A DNA stretch of 64,000 nt from Chelonoidis abingdonii (lineage: Eukaryota > Chordata > Testudines > Testudinidae). The DNA lies in contig NC_133771.1 in the NCBI RefSeq assembly GCF_003597395.2, positions 128,080,117 to 128,144,116 of the forward strand, read 5' to 3'. The notes under the pieces were generated by a model. The model saw nothing but the letters and a program-made list of their open reading frames with translations, did not search any database and was not told where the DNA came from. Made by a program: the position numbers and the translations under genes. Below are positions 1 through 10,768 of this stretch, one piece after another. Position 1 is the first letter of the stretch, and each line of letters begins with the position of its first letter.

Positions 1-330
1 CAAACAGGAAATGAAATTCAAAAGTTCACGGGGATTTTCCTGTCTACCTGGCCAGTGCATCCGAGTTCAGATTGCTTTCCAGAGTGGTCACAGTGGTGCA
101 CTGTGGGATAGTGCCTGGAGGCCAATACTGTCGATTTGCGGCCACAATAACCTTAATCTGACATGGCAATACCGATTTCAGGGCTACTCCTCTCGTCGGG
201 GAAGAGTACAGAAATTGGTTTAAAGAGCCCTTTATATTGATATAAAGGGCCTCGTTGTGTTGACGGGTGCAGGGTTAAATTGTTTTAACGCTGCTAAATT
301 CGGTTTAAACGCATAATGTAAACCAGGCCT
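1..330 (-). mobile_element. Terminal part of a TIR DNA transposon, clipped by window edge
   Basis: This segment is the reverse complement of the left end of the element at 21399-22798. Both share the phrase around AACTTTTGAATTTCATTT, the TTTAAAGAGCCCTTTA block and an outer end close to GGCCTGGT. The outer terminus lies at about 330; the rest of the element runs off the left edge. The superfamily is not proven (PIF/Harbinger-like is my guess). Open frames inside are not genes. Confidence 0.75.
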
Positions 331-344
331 AAGATATAGTCTTT

Positions 345-975
345 CTTAGCCATCCACAGAGCTAAAACTCTCATCCAGGCTGTCGTAATCTTATATCCCA
401 ATTACAGCAACATCCTTTTCTCTGGCCTTGATTAATGTAATCTGCTCATATCCATTGAGAAATGCTGCTTCAAAGAACATTTTCCTATCCTGTCTCTTTG
501 ACTATATCACGCGTCTTTTCTTCCCTCCATTGTCCCCCTTCTCTATTGCATCAACCATAAAATGGTTCCTCCATATGGGCCTTCACTTTTAAGGCCCATA
601 ACAGTCTGTTCCCACTGTCCCTACCATTTCTCATTTAGTATCAAAATGTCGACTCTCACTTCTGATTATTTCACAACATCAGCCACCAACACGGACTTGT
701 TGAATGTACAGACAAGCACCTTTGTGCTTTCTGCCATGTGGCCCCTCATGCTTGGGAGGTGCTCTCCATAAACATCACCAAAGCTACATCATTATCTACC
801 TTCCAAACTCTCCTCAAAACTCTTGTTTTCCATGATGACTACAAAAAAACTCAACCACAGGTAGCCTGCTGGTGTGCTGAGATCACTTGCTATCTTGCTG
901 ACCAATATTGTCTTGTTGTTTTTGTTCTGTATTTGTACAGCACAACAGGGTCGTAGGCTGTCAATTTTACTCCCA
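345..975 (+). mobile_element. L2-like LINE 3' fragment
   Basis: Broken frames read like the C-terminal end of an L2 reverse-transcriptase polyprotein: a block resembling NAASKNIFLSCLFDY near 460-500 and a GGALHKHHQSYIIIYLPNS-like block near 755-800, interrupted by stops. The same C-terminal block occurs in the minus-strand L2 at 44417-44812. A short AAT-rich tract closes the fragment near 990-1010. It is a dead, 5'-truncated insertion. Confidence 0.65.
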
Positions 976-3389
976 GATGTTTCTGTAATACAAATAATAA
1001 ATAATAATAATGTGATGATGTTAAATATTAATGCAAAGATCTTGTCTAAATGAAGTTCCAAACTAATTAGTCACAATGTCAATATTTTCCCCATTGTTGT
1101 CTACCCAATTTGACCAAGCTATTTAAATTAATAAAAGTAACTTAAATTTTTTCTGGCTGTAAGCAAAGGTGTGAAAGGTTACATTCACCCAAAATTATTG
1201 CTTTACTTTAATTCAGGAATTGAGTGAATAATTCATAGCAAATAATTAGTTTGATAAATTTACCCTTTTCTGCTTATAAAATGTTTTGTGAGCAGATCAC
1301 AATTTCCTCAATTTTATTTATTGTTCTGATTTACTGAAAAATATTTATTAGTCTCTTTTCACTAAATTGAGGGTGAATAATTAGCTCTGAGTTGTTGGTA
1401 TTTCACTAAGATACTAACAGGAATAAGAAGTGCCCCTGGGCAGTCCTTCTCAGTCAACACCCATAGCTCTGACTGGTTTGAAGCCGACCTGATTTTGGGT
1501 GAGGAAATGAATACCTTAGACACCATCAAGAGCCAACTTTCAAGTTGTTGGTTGGAACAGTGAATACTTGGAACAGAACTGTGAAAGATGGGAGAGTTCT
1601 GGCCCAAACAAGGCTATTGGCTGATATGCTACAAGAGTTGCTTTGTAGGGGCTCACTCCTGTAGACCTGAATCATGTGAGTAGTTCTATTGATTTTTATA
1701 TTCATATGATTAAGTTCTGAAAGACTGGGCTTATGAACTGTGTTTTTAATTAGGCTAGAGTTTATTAGGATCTTTTAGATTAAAAGGAATAGATTGTTAA
1801 GCGATTTGAATCTTGTTTACCTCCCCTCAGGTGCATAAATCCACCTGCAGGAAAATTCAAACTTCAGTATAAGGACTAAGATCTCCCTAATAAGACTGCA
1901 GAGAGTTGAGATCAAGCAGTTGGAACCAAGAAAGTGTCCCTTTTAGAAAACAACAATGATAGGTAAATTATCTAAGTATTTTTACTGCACTATACTCTTT
2001 ATCATAGGATCAGCGTTCAAATGGCAGTTAGTTTGTTGAATAAAAATATATAGTTGTTTAAAAGTTTCATTCCCATCAACACCTTTCCCTTGCCCAACTA
2101 TATTTCTCCTAAGAAATGCGTTAAGTGAAATTACAAAGTCTTCTGAAGTCCCTTGCTAGTTTATTTTCTGTTTACTGCTTTCCAGAAAAGTGGCCTCAGA
2201 TAGAATATGACATACTGCATTTTAATGAGAATGTTTTCAGCTGTTTTATTCCTCTTTTGGGTACTGAAATAATTAATGAAGTGAAATCACTAATGCTTTC
2301 ATCTTTAAGAAATATAGAAAAGCATAACTATACTAAAAATAGAAAACACTGTGGCTTGCATTTCAGCCATAAGAAATACTACATGTTGTGAAGAAAAATA
2401 AATATGTGATCTGCCCATAGCTTTTACATGATAGCAGAGAGGGAATGATTGATATTGGGTTAGTCATTTAGGTATAGCTCATCTGTGTTTTATTTCTGAT
2501 CCTGTCAGACAGAAAGGAACTACCAATTTTATTAGGGCTGGTGCTGTACTCCATACTTGTAGTTTTATTACCTGTTTGAGAAGCTACAAAATATTGGCAC
2601 TCTTTAATAACAAGCACTTTATGTTTCCTTGTGTCAGCAAATTTCCTGAATTAATACTCTCTGTTAGATTGATAGAATCCTACAGTGCTTTATTTTATAA
2701 GGTTCTGGGGCACTGATTTCTGAAGGAACTTGTAATAAACTAGTGGGAGGCTTTACATATACATCCTTTTTTTTCTTTTGCTTGAGTCATATGACTTCCT
2801 TCTGTGTCATGTTTAGTTGCAATACCTGTTTTTATTCAAATTCCCCTCAGTGTTGCTATTAGTTTCTCTGAGATTTTGACAGTTGTGCCATCAAGTACTG
2901 TATCACTCCAGAGTCCTGACAAATCTCTTCTTATAAAGATAATTGGTGGGTGATAACTAAATAGCTGTCTAATCTTATCAATACACCTAAAAGGTTTGTA
3001 TATGTTATTAGGTTTGCTGAATAATAGACCAGGAGAAGAGAACTAGAGAAAACCAAAAGAGAAGTCTTATTTATTTTAGTTACAAACCTAAATACTTGTG
3101 GGCTTCTTCTGCACTGCAGAAACTTACTTTACATCTTTATTAATTTTTGACAGTTGCACTCCATGGTAACATACGGCAAAGGATTTTAAAAGTGATAAGT
3201 ATGTGGAATGAAGGATGAGAGATTGCATAAAAAGGAAGCCCACCTTTTGATAATAATAGCAGTTTTATTTTTTGGGGCCCGATTTAGCAAAGCACTTAAT
3301 TTTATGCTTAAGTTTCAGGAAAGTCAATGGTCATATGAGTCAATTTAGGAAGAAGAGGTGGGTAAAGTCTAAGATTCTACTCTGATGTA
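976..3389. other. AT-rich intron, no feature recognised
   Basis: I see no coding exon, RNA gene or repeat that I can name. The open frame at 2125-2391 has no recognisable domain and no splice context supporting it. Confidence 0.5.
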
Positions 3390-3975
3390 AGCCTTCTGCC
3401 AGGTGAAGCCAGCAGCAACCAGGGCCGAGTTCAATATTTAAGGGTTCCTTTCCATCACTACAACACAGAACTGTCTCAAGCCCCTACCCAGTAACTTGGG
3501 AAAATTACACACCACTTCTGGAGTGTAATACTTCCCCTCTTGCAAGCACAGAGTCCAAGTGTAGAAAAGGAACTTTTAATAAAAGGAAGGAAATAACTCA
3601 GAGTTAATTTGGGAAAACACCGCAAACAGGATTCATAAACATAAACCATGAGTAAAAGAATCACCCTCAAGTAGGTTGGGCCGTGCCCTTTTCCCCTCAG
3701 GTTCTTAAGTCCAGCAACCCAAAAGTCCCTTTCACATGCCCAACCCATCTCTGCACCCCACTCACAGTTGCTGTCCTTGGTCAGTGCAGACCCAGAGTTC
3801 AGTGGTGCATCTGCAGAGTTCACTTCCCACCCTGAGTAAGGGGGGTAAAGAAGCATCTTACTCACTCCACTGGCTGCTTACCAGCCACCTGCTCACCACT
3901 CTTGTTGCGTTCCTCCATCAGTCACCCAGCTAGCTGCTCGTTGTGCCTTTCCACAACTGTTCTGCCACAAGCATG
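3390..3975. repeat. Dispersed repeat candidate, class not assigned
   Basis: This segment has moderate GC and differs in composition from its AT-rich flanks. An AATAAAAGG motif lies near 3578, and short frames are open on both strands without any domain. It resembles a decayed LTR-type repeat, but neither TG/CA ends nor a target duplication could be fixed. Confidence 0.35.
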
Positions 3976-4023
3976 GAGGTAAGTGCCTTAAACTCCCAGT
4001 TGACCATCCAATATTGTTGATTC

Positions 4024-4341
4024 TAGAGCTAGTCAGGAATTTTTTTGACTAATGAAAACATAAATATGAGCGCGTGAGAGCGTGCTATCTCAGACCTTCT
4101 GAAAATTGTCACCAAAATCTCCCCAACATCACTGAAATAAGCAGAGCGGGGACTTGAACCTAGGCCTTTGATATGGAGGTGTGTGTCCCAACCACCAGAT
4201 TATTGGCTATTCTGAGATTTATATCTTGTGTTTTTTGTGAAAAATTCAAAAAGTCTATCTTTCATTCTAATACAAAATGAAAAAAAAATCTGAATACTTT
4301 GAAATTTTTGCCAAAAGGAATTCTTTTTTCCAGCTGGCCCC
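4024..4341. mobile_element. MITE with AGGGCTGG-type ends
   Basis: The left end reads AGAGCTAGTCAGGAATTTTT and the right end, reverse-complemented, reads GGGGCCAGCTGGAAAAAAG, an imperfect terminal inverted repeat. Inside is a GGACTTGAACCTAGG phrase followed by CCCAACCACCAGAT. A related arrangement occurs at 45014-45422, so this is probably the same non-autonomous DNA-element family. It has no coding capacity. Confidence 0.5.
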
Positions 4342-6236
4342 ATTGTAAACAGAAGCCATTTACCCTACTATCTCCCCCGACCACTCTCAAAATCAGTCCC
4401 TGTATTCAACAGTGCATAAACACATTAACTGGATTTTTTTGATAAAAGGGCCCAAACTGAAAAAGTTATCAGTGCTGACATATAAATACCATCATTAGAT
4501 TTCTGAACTGAAATGACTGGGGCTATTTTTTCAGTCTTTCTGCAGAGTCAGTATGACAATACTTCATTGTTTTCAATTTGTAAAGTAGCTTGACAGATAC
4601 AGTATTCAGACTTGTTGGTCCTGTTGTGACAGACTTCATTTTTCCTACCTATAGTTCCACATTTCCTCAAACAAACAAAAGGTCAGATTCTGCACCTGGG
4701 ATCACAAACCCTTTACCCCAGTGTCTGGGGTTTTTGGATTTTAGCAGAAGAGCTTTTCCAGTATTCAGCAATTCAGTACATTTTTTCCTGGAAAACTGAA
4801 AATCTTCTATCAGACATTCTTATTCTTTCAAGTGGAAGCATTCTGTAGAGTGGTTTGTTCATTTGAGTGTTTCTCCCCAAGTATGCCCCATTATTATATT
4901 TAACCTGGACTATCAATTATCTTTAAGTCAAATTCAACCTTATAAAGTCAGTGAGGGTACATCTAATAACCATTATAACTTTCCAAATTTCTGTGCAACA
5001 GTGGCTGCCTTGACTCATCTGACACGCAAATGTTTTCTTGAAGTATTTATACCCTTCAGTCATAAATTATATAAGTCCATAGGATATAAATGTAATGCTC
5101 AAGACTCTCCATTTGAATCAATAGTCTCCCTGTTTTTCCCTTATCTTTTGAAAACAACCTTCTTAGTAACCAACATCAGTTGGAAGAGGGCATGAGAAAC
5201 TATCTCTCATAGCTGACAGATCTGACACTTTCTTCAACAAAGATAAGGTGCTGATGTTGTTCTATTCAAACTTTTGTCAAAGGCAATCAGAAAATTACAT
5301 GAAAAACTAATCTGTAACTCTTCCGTTCTTCTGATGCAAAGTTCCAAAGGCTGGTTGTTAAAAGGGCCACTGATTACTACCTGGGTTGAAATTTGCTAGC
5401 AGAATATTGTTTACTAATTTGTTTTTTAAAGAAATATATTTTTAAAAATAATTTTAAACTAATTTAAATTTAATAAGCATGTACATCTGACAAAGGAACT
5501 AATCTCTTAATTTTTTTATTCAGTACTTTTGAAGATTTAGAATCAATTTAATGTCTCTGAGCAAATGATGCAAAAGGATAATTGCCTGCACCTTCTGATT
5601 CTTAGTATTCTGCTCATCTCTACTCACAGCTGCATGCTTCTTTGCTGTTTTTAATTTTATTGGAGATGAGATTTTTATTTTCTTCATTTTCATCCATTTG
5701 AATCTGTGATTTTAGATAAGTGAGTCTTATTTCGAAATTGTTTATTTTATTACCAATTGTCAATACATAGAATTTAGATACACTGATGGAAAAGTAAAGG
5801 TGTATTGTTGATCGTTCTGAGGTTTTCAGTTAATGTTAAAGATGTACTTGAAAGGTTTCTGACTTGCTAAGACATGAGCTCATTGTTTCATTTGCCATGG
5901 ATATGCATGAAAGAAGGGCCATACACATATAGTAAATTTGGTCAAATTGGCTGCAACTTTATTAACATAAATTATTGTACTAAATACAATGTTTGTGCAC
6001 AGATAATTTCTTCAGAGCTGAATTCTAGGAAGGGATATGCTCCATCCTCCACACTTGAATATCATGGTGAAGCTGCATTCTCAACATTTCTTACATTGCT
6101 TAGGACTCAGAGCTATTGTCCAGTTTTGTTAGAGGAGAATTCTCAATCTGTAAAGTTGGAGTAACAAAAGTGGAATTGATTATCTTAAAATGTTTTCAAA
6201 ATAAATATGCATATTATTACTAATAATGTTTGTTTT
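4342..6236. other. AT-rich intron, no feature recognised
   Basis: Open frames at 4590-4799, 4863-5195 and 5874-6164 show no domain and no splice context. I see nothing else I can name. Confidence 0.5.
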
Positions 6237-6365
6237 TATTATCTGTTTTGCAGTAGCACCCAACAGCCCCATTGGGATCAGGGACTAGTTGTCCTAGAGA
6301 CTGTCCTCACTTATAGAAAGCCAGGTTCCTGCCCCTAAAGTTTATAATCTAAATAGACAAGACAA
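6237..6365. repeat. Short LINE-3'-tail-like repeat
   Basis: It contains GTAGCACCCAACAGCCCC, then a stretch ending TTTATAATCTAAATAGACA. The same framework appears at 30470-30590 and 44155-44280 (GACCCCATTGTGCTAG, then CTTATAATCTAAAT). Three copies of one old interspersed repeat; class uncertain, possibly an L2 or L3-type 3' end. Confidence 0.5.
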
Positions 6366-6394
6366 ACAAAGGCGGGCGGCAGGGAGGAGAAGGG

Positions 6395-8800
6395 TATTGA
6401 AATATTCAAGTAAAGTGTTCAGAGTGATGATTGGCAAATGTCATATTGGTGCCACAGGCATTCAAGCACAATTCAAGGCCATTTTAAATGAGGGCCAACT
6501 TGTCACACAAACAGCCCTCCAAGTGTCCTTGGACGTAGTGGACATGGCAGCCAAAACCACAGCCATGGCCATGGTGATTCATCCAGCATCCTGGTTACAA
6601 TCCTCTGGTGTACCTAAGGAACTCCAAACTAAGGCTGAGGATCTATCTTTCGACTGAAAGAAACTGTTTTAGACCAAAATGGATGAGGTTCTCCACTCAG
6701 TGAAAGATTCTCATGCTACTCTTTGCACTTTGGGCATCTACACACCACCTGCAAAGGGTCAACGATACCAGCTTTACCAGAGGAACAGAGATTCCTCATG
6801 CAGCTGACTACAACAGAAGTAATCGGAGAACCAAAGACATTGGCAACATTCGCAGAGATGGAGAGCACCCCAATCTCAACCATGGACATCTCAAATGCCT
6901 CCACCGAAACAACAATTTTGAAGTTTTGGTCAAGGGTCTGAATGACCTCCCTCACCGGTCAGCACTTACACCCAGTTTGTCCAAATGCTTGGGCATTGCC
7001 TTCACTAATTCTACCATATTTGTGTGTCAATAATCATGGACCAATGGATGTTAGATATAATAAGATCAGGCTATCCCATCCCCTTTACTTCTCACCCACC
7101 TACTCTACCCCCATCCCTATCTCTCTTCAGGGATCTTCTCACGAGCACCTGCTATTACAAGAAATTGATCATCTTCTACAATTAGGTGCTGTAGAACGGG
7201 TTCCTTCACAATACAGGGGAAAGGAGTTTTACTTCCTCTACTTCTTGATCCAGAAGAATAATGGGGGATGGAGACCTATCTTGGACCTCAGGAGCCTCAC
7301 AAGTTCATATGAACTCAGAAGTTCAAGATGGTCACACTGGGCACGATACTTCCAGTGCTGCAAAAGGAGGACTGGTTTTTAGCCCTCAACCTCCAAGATG
7401 CTTATTTTCATACTATCATACACCCCGCTCATAAGAAATCCCTGTGGTTCACAGTAGGACACGAACACTTTCAGTACAGAGTACTACCGTTTGACCTGTC
7501 CGTTGCATCAAGAGTTTTCTCCAAAATTTTAGCGGTAGTAGCACCACATCTATGCAAACAAGGGCCCAACTCAACAAGGGCCTCAACTCGAGGGCCCAAC
7601 TCAACAAGAAGCGCTGGACATAGTCCAGATGACAATCACACTCTTCAGGGATCTACAGTTACAGATAATTGAACAAAAATTGACCCTAATTCCTGTTCTA
7701 CAACTGGACTTCATCAGGGCACATCTCAACACCATAGAGGCCAAAGCATCCCTGCCATGGAACAGATTCGCAATGCTAACAGACCTTATCCTGGAAGTCA
7801 GAGTCAGCCCCCAAATACCAACCCATATAAGATTGCAACTGTTAGGAAACATGGCAGCCACAATGTTTATAGTCAGACACACAAGACTACATATGCATTG
7901 CCTAGAGGGCTGGTTGAGCTCTGAATACATATCCAGCAAGCATAGCCTCCACAAACAACTAACAATGCCACCCTGAGTCTTAGACTCTCTACACTGGTGG
8001 ACAAGACCAGAAAATATATGCATTAGTATTCCTATTCCAGCAAGAACCCCCGTCAATAGTAATCATGACAGGTGCCTTACTGATAGGATAGAATGCCCAC
8101 CTGCATCAGCATATGGTTCAAGGCAAATGGTGTCCCGAGGAGACTCATTTATACATCAGTCTATTAGAGCTTCGTGCGGTATGCAATGCCTGAAGATATT
8201 TCCTCTCACATATAAAGAACAAATCAATTAGTATAATGACTGACAACATTGCCTGCATGTTTTACATCAATTGCCAAGGGGGGGTCTTGATCACACTCAC
8301 TATGCACCAAAACTATGAAACTGTGGAACTGGTGCATATATCATATCATAAACATCTTGGCCTCCTACCTTCCCAGCTGTCAGAACTTGATGGAGAACAC
8401 TCTAAGCAGATACTTCTCTCGAGACCATGAATGGGAAATGAATGAGGCGATCCTGCAATCCATATTCTACTGATGCAGCATTCCCCTCATCAACTTATTT
8501 GCATCCCCATCGAACCACAAATGCCTGATGTTCTCCTCGAGAGAGGTGATGGGGCCATGATCATTGGAGGATGCCTTTCTCGTCACATGGGATGCACAAC
8601 TCATGTTCCCACTGACCCCCTTGATATCATGCCTAATACAGAAGCTATGAGTAGATAAGGCCAAGGTCATCCTGATAGTCCCGATATGGCTCAGATAAGT
8701 GTAGTTCCCTCACTTGATGTGAATGGCGATATGCGCTCCTTGAGCTCTCCCTCACTGACCGGACCTGGTTTCACAGAACAATAGTCACATTCTTCACCCA
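6395..8800 (+). mobile_element. DIRS-like retrotransposon remnant (gag, RT, RNase H)
   Basis: Decayed body of a DIRS-type tyrosine-recombinase retrotransposon. Blocks in order: gag C-terminal helices (6395-6700, including VTQTALQVSLD and SWLQSSGV); reverse transcriptase (7130-7560, with LLQEIDHLLQLGAVE, GGWRPILDLR, ALNLQDAYFH and FQYRVLPFDLS); then RNase H-like material with TDNIACMFYINCQGG near 8240 and a DLFAS-like region near 8490. Frames shift several times and the RT motif with paired aspartates is missing (see findings). No inverted termini or tyrosine-recombinase block was seen at the right end, which fades out near 8800. Inactive. A Gypsy relative is possible from the RT alone, but the blocks match those of the better preserved copy at 32479. 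Confidence 0.75.
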
Positions 8801-9310
8801 AATTTGCTCCAACCCTGTTCTGCCTCCTCCAGCTCAGTGCAGCTGCTACTCTACCTTCCACCCAGCTCTGCCTATTCTGTCCTTGGGCTTCTGCTCTCTC
8901 CTCTGCTCAGCTCAGGCTCCTGTTCTCACTTTAGCTCTGCCCCCACTCTGGCTCCAGCAGTTTCAGCTCACATGAAGGATGGGGTTTGGGGCTCTTGACT
9001 CCCTCATTGGCCTGCCTGCCCTGTCAATCCAGTTGACTTGGAGTGCTGGCCTCTGCCCATTGGCCCTGAGGACTTTCAGGCTCAGGATCCTGATTTCTCT
9101 TTGGCCCTTCCTGTTTCTCCTGGTATTGGGAGAGGATCAACCAAAAAGATCCCACTTAGTTTCAGTAAGGGGCCAACAACCTTTTTACACCATGAAAAGT
9201 TCCACTGACGTCATTGGGAGTACTCATCAGCCTAGGGGTCCACATTACTGGGTCCCAATATATGATCAGGGATATAGATTAGAAAGAACATTTTTAGTTT
9301 GAATGTGTTA
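8800..9310. repeat. C/T-rich degenerate tract and unassigned repeat
   Basis: 8810-8960 is an irregular series of CAGCTCTGCC/CTCCTGCTC-like phrases, a degenerate pyrimidine-rich tandem array. 8985-9250 has a different composition (around CTGCCTGCCCTGTCAATC) and looks like part of a dispersed repeat whose class I cannot assign. The open frame at 8979-9302 has no recognisable domain. Confidence 0.4.
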
Positions 9311-10477
9311 TACCCTAATTCAATGAAGATTCCATTTTAATTTAGATTAATCAGTCAGTGTTCATTTATTGCAAGAACCTGTATGTGAGTGTATTAGTGC
9401 ATATCATAATGACTAGTTACTGTGGGCAGATATTTTACTTCAATAGAGAGAAAATTCAGCATTACTTAATGTATAAAAAGGCCTACAGTATTCTAGCAAT
9501 GTAATTGCCCATTTTAATTTATGTCATTTTCTTGATCAAAATTTAGGCATAATAAATCAATATGTTCAAGATTATATCAAGGCAGATGAAAATCTTCTAT
9601 GGATGTGGTCTCTATATAATATCTATTTTTGATGCCAGGATATCTCTATTATCTGCCTTCATTGACTTGCACTTTCAGGCTCTCCTGGTTGTGCACATGT
9701 GCTGTACATCCATGAGCTGATGTTTCTGAGGTAGTAGAAGGGTGAAAAAAGAATAGAAATGTTAATGCAGTCTTAAGTATCTTGTATTGTGAAGTAGCTT
9801 GATCTCTCAGCTCTTGTCAGTGCCACACTTCCTGAAACCAAATGCTTAAAAAGGATATTAAAATCCAGTGTTAAAATATTCATGGAGTGAAAGAGACAGT
9901 GAATTGAAATAGTCTCCTAATCAGAGAAAAACACAAGCCTGAGTTTAACAATAGGAATCTAGTGAGAGTGATCGTCATTGCAGGACATAAAGAATCTCCA
10001 TCTCACTATAGAACCAGGGATAGAATCTTTACCAACTGTACAGTATTCCTCTGACAAAACAAATACATTTTAAGCCCTTATTTCTTTCCTTTTTTCACAT
10101 TCATCCAACTCATTTCTTTGGCCTTAATGTTAGGTGTGACAGTGCGTTAGCCAAGCTGTCTCATCCATTCAGGCATTTTTTCAGCTATACAAAGACAGAT
10201 GTTAAATAGCCTGAACTAAATTGAAATCTTTGACTCTCTTGAGATGGGTTGATAGCAAGAGGCACATTGGTGGCAGTGGAGCTATGACCCTTTTTATAGT
10301 TAAGAGGAAGAAGGGGGCAGAGTTTTCTCAGAAAAACTTCCTCTACCCAGTAACAGAAAACTTCTTTTCATTCCTTGATTGTCACTATGAAGTGAGGTAG
10401 TTGTTTCATAGTTAAAGTCGAACCACCCTCCCATTATAAGCCTAAAAGTAAATTGATCCGTCAGAGACTTTGCATAT
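9311..10477. other. AT-rich intron, no feature recognised
   Basis: Non-repetitive-looking sequence up to the hAT MITE. I see no gene or RNA. Confidence 0.5.
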
Positions 10478-10768
10478 TGTATCTCCAGGGCTGCCCAGAG
10501 GATTCAGGGAGCCTGGGGTCTTCTGCTTTGGCGGCGGGTCCCACTTCAGTGGTAATTCGGCAGTGGGGGTCCTTCTGCCCTGGGGCCAAAGACCCGGAGC
10601 AGAAGAAGCGCCAGGGACCTGGGCCTTGCGACAGTTTTCCGGGGCCCCCAGAGCGAGTGAAGGACCCTGCTCAAGGGACCCCGAAAAACTCTCATGGAGG
10701 CCCCTTCAGGGCCCGGGGCCTGGGGCAAATTGCCCCCCCCCCCCCCCCCCCAGACGCCTGTGTATCGT
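10478..10768. mobile_element. hAT-type MITE (275 bp) with 8-bp target duplication
   Basis: The element runs 10486-10760. It begins CAGGGCTGCCCAGAG and its right end, reverse-complemented, begins CAGGCGTCTGGGG. Flanking 8-mers are TGTATCTC (10478-10485) and TGTATCGT (10761-10768), 6 of 8 identical, as expected for an old hAT insertion. A 19-C run sits near the right end. Open frames on both strands here (for example 10453-10857) follow from the GC-rich element and are not genes. Confidence 0.7.

Noticed and set aside
3476..3865. 129-residue minus-strand frame
   Set aside because: No recognisable domain; it lies in a segment that looks like a dispersed repeat.
4140..4200. tRNA-like sequence (GGACTTGAACC resembles the T arm)
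   Set aside because: No cloverleaf could be built around it and the phrase recurs as part of a MITE-type repeat.
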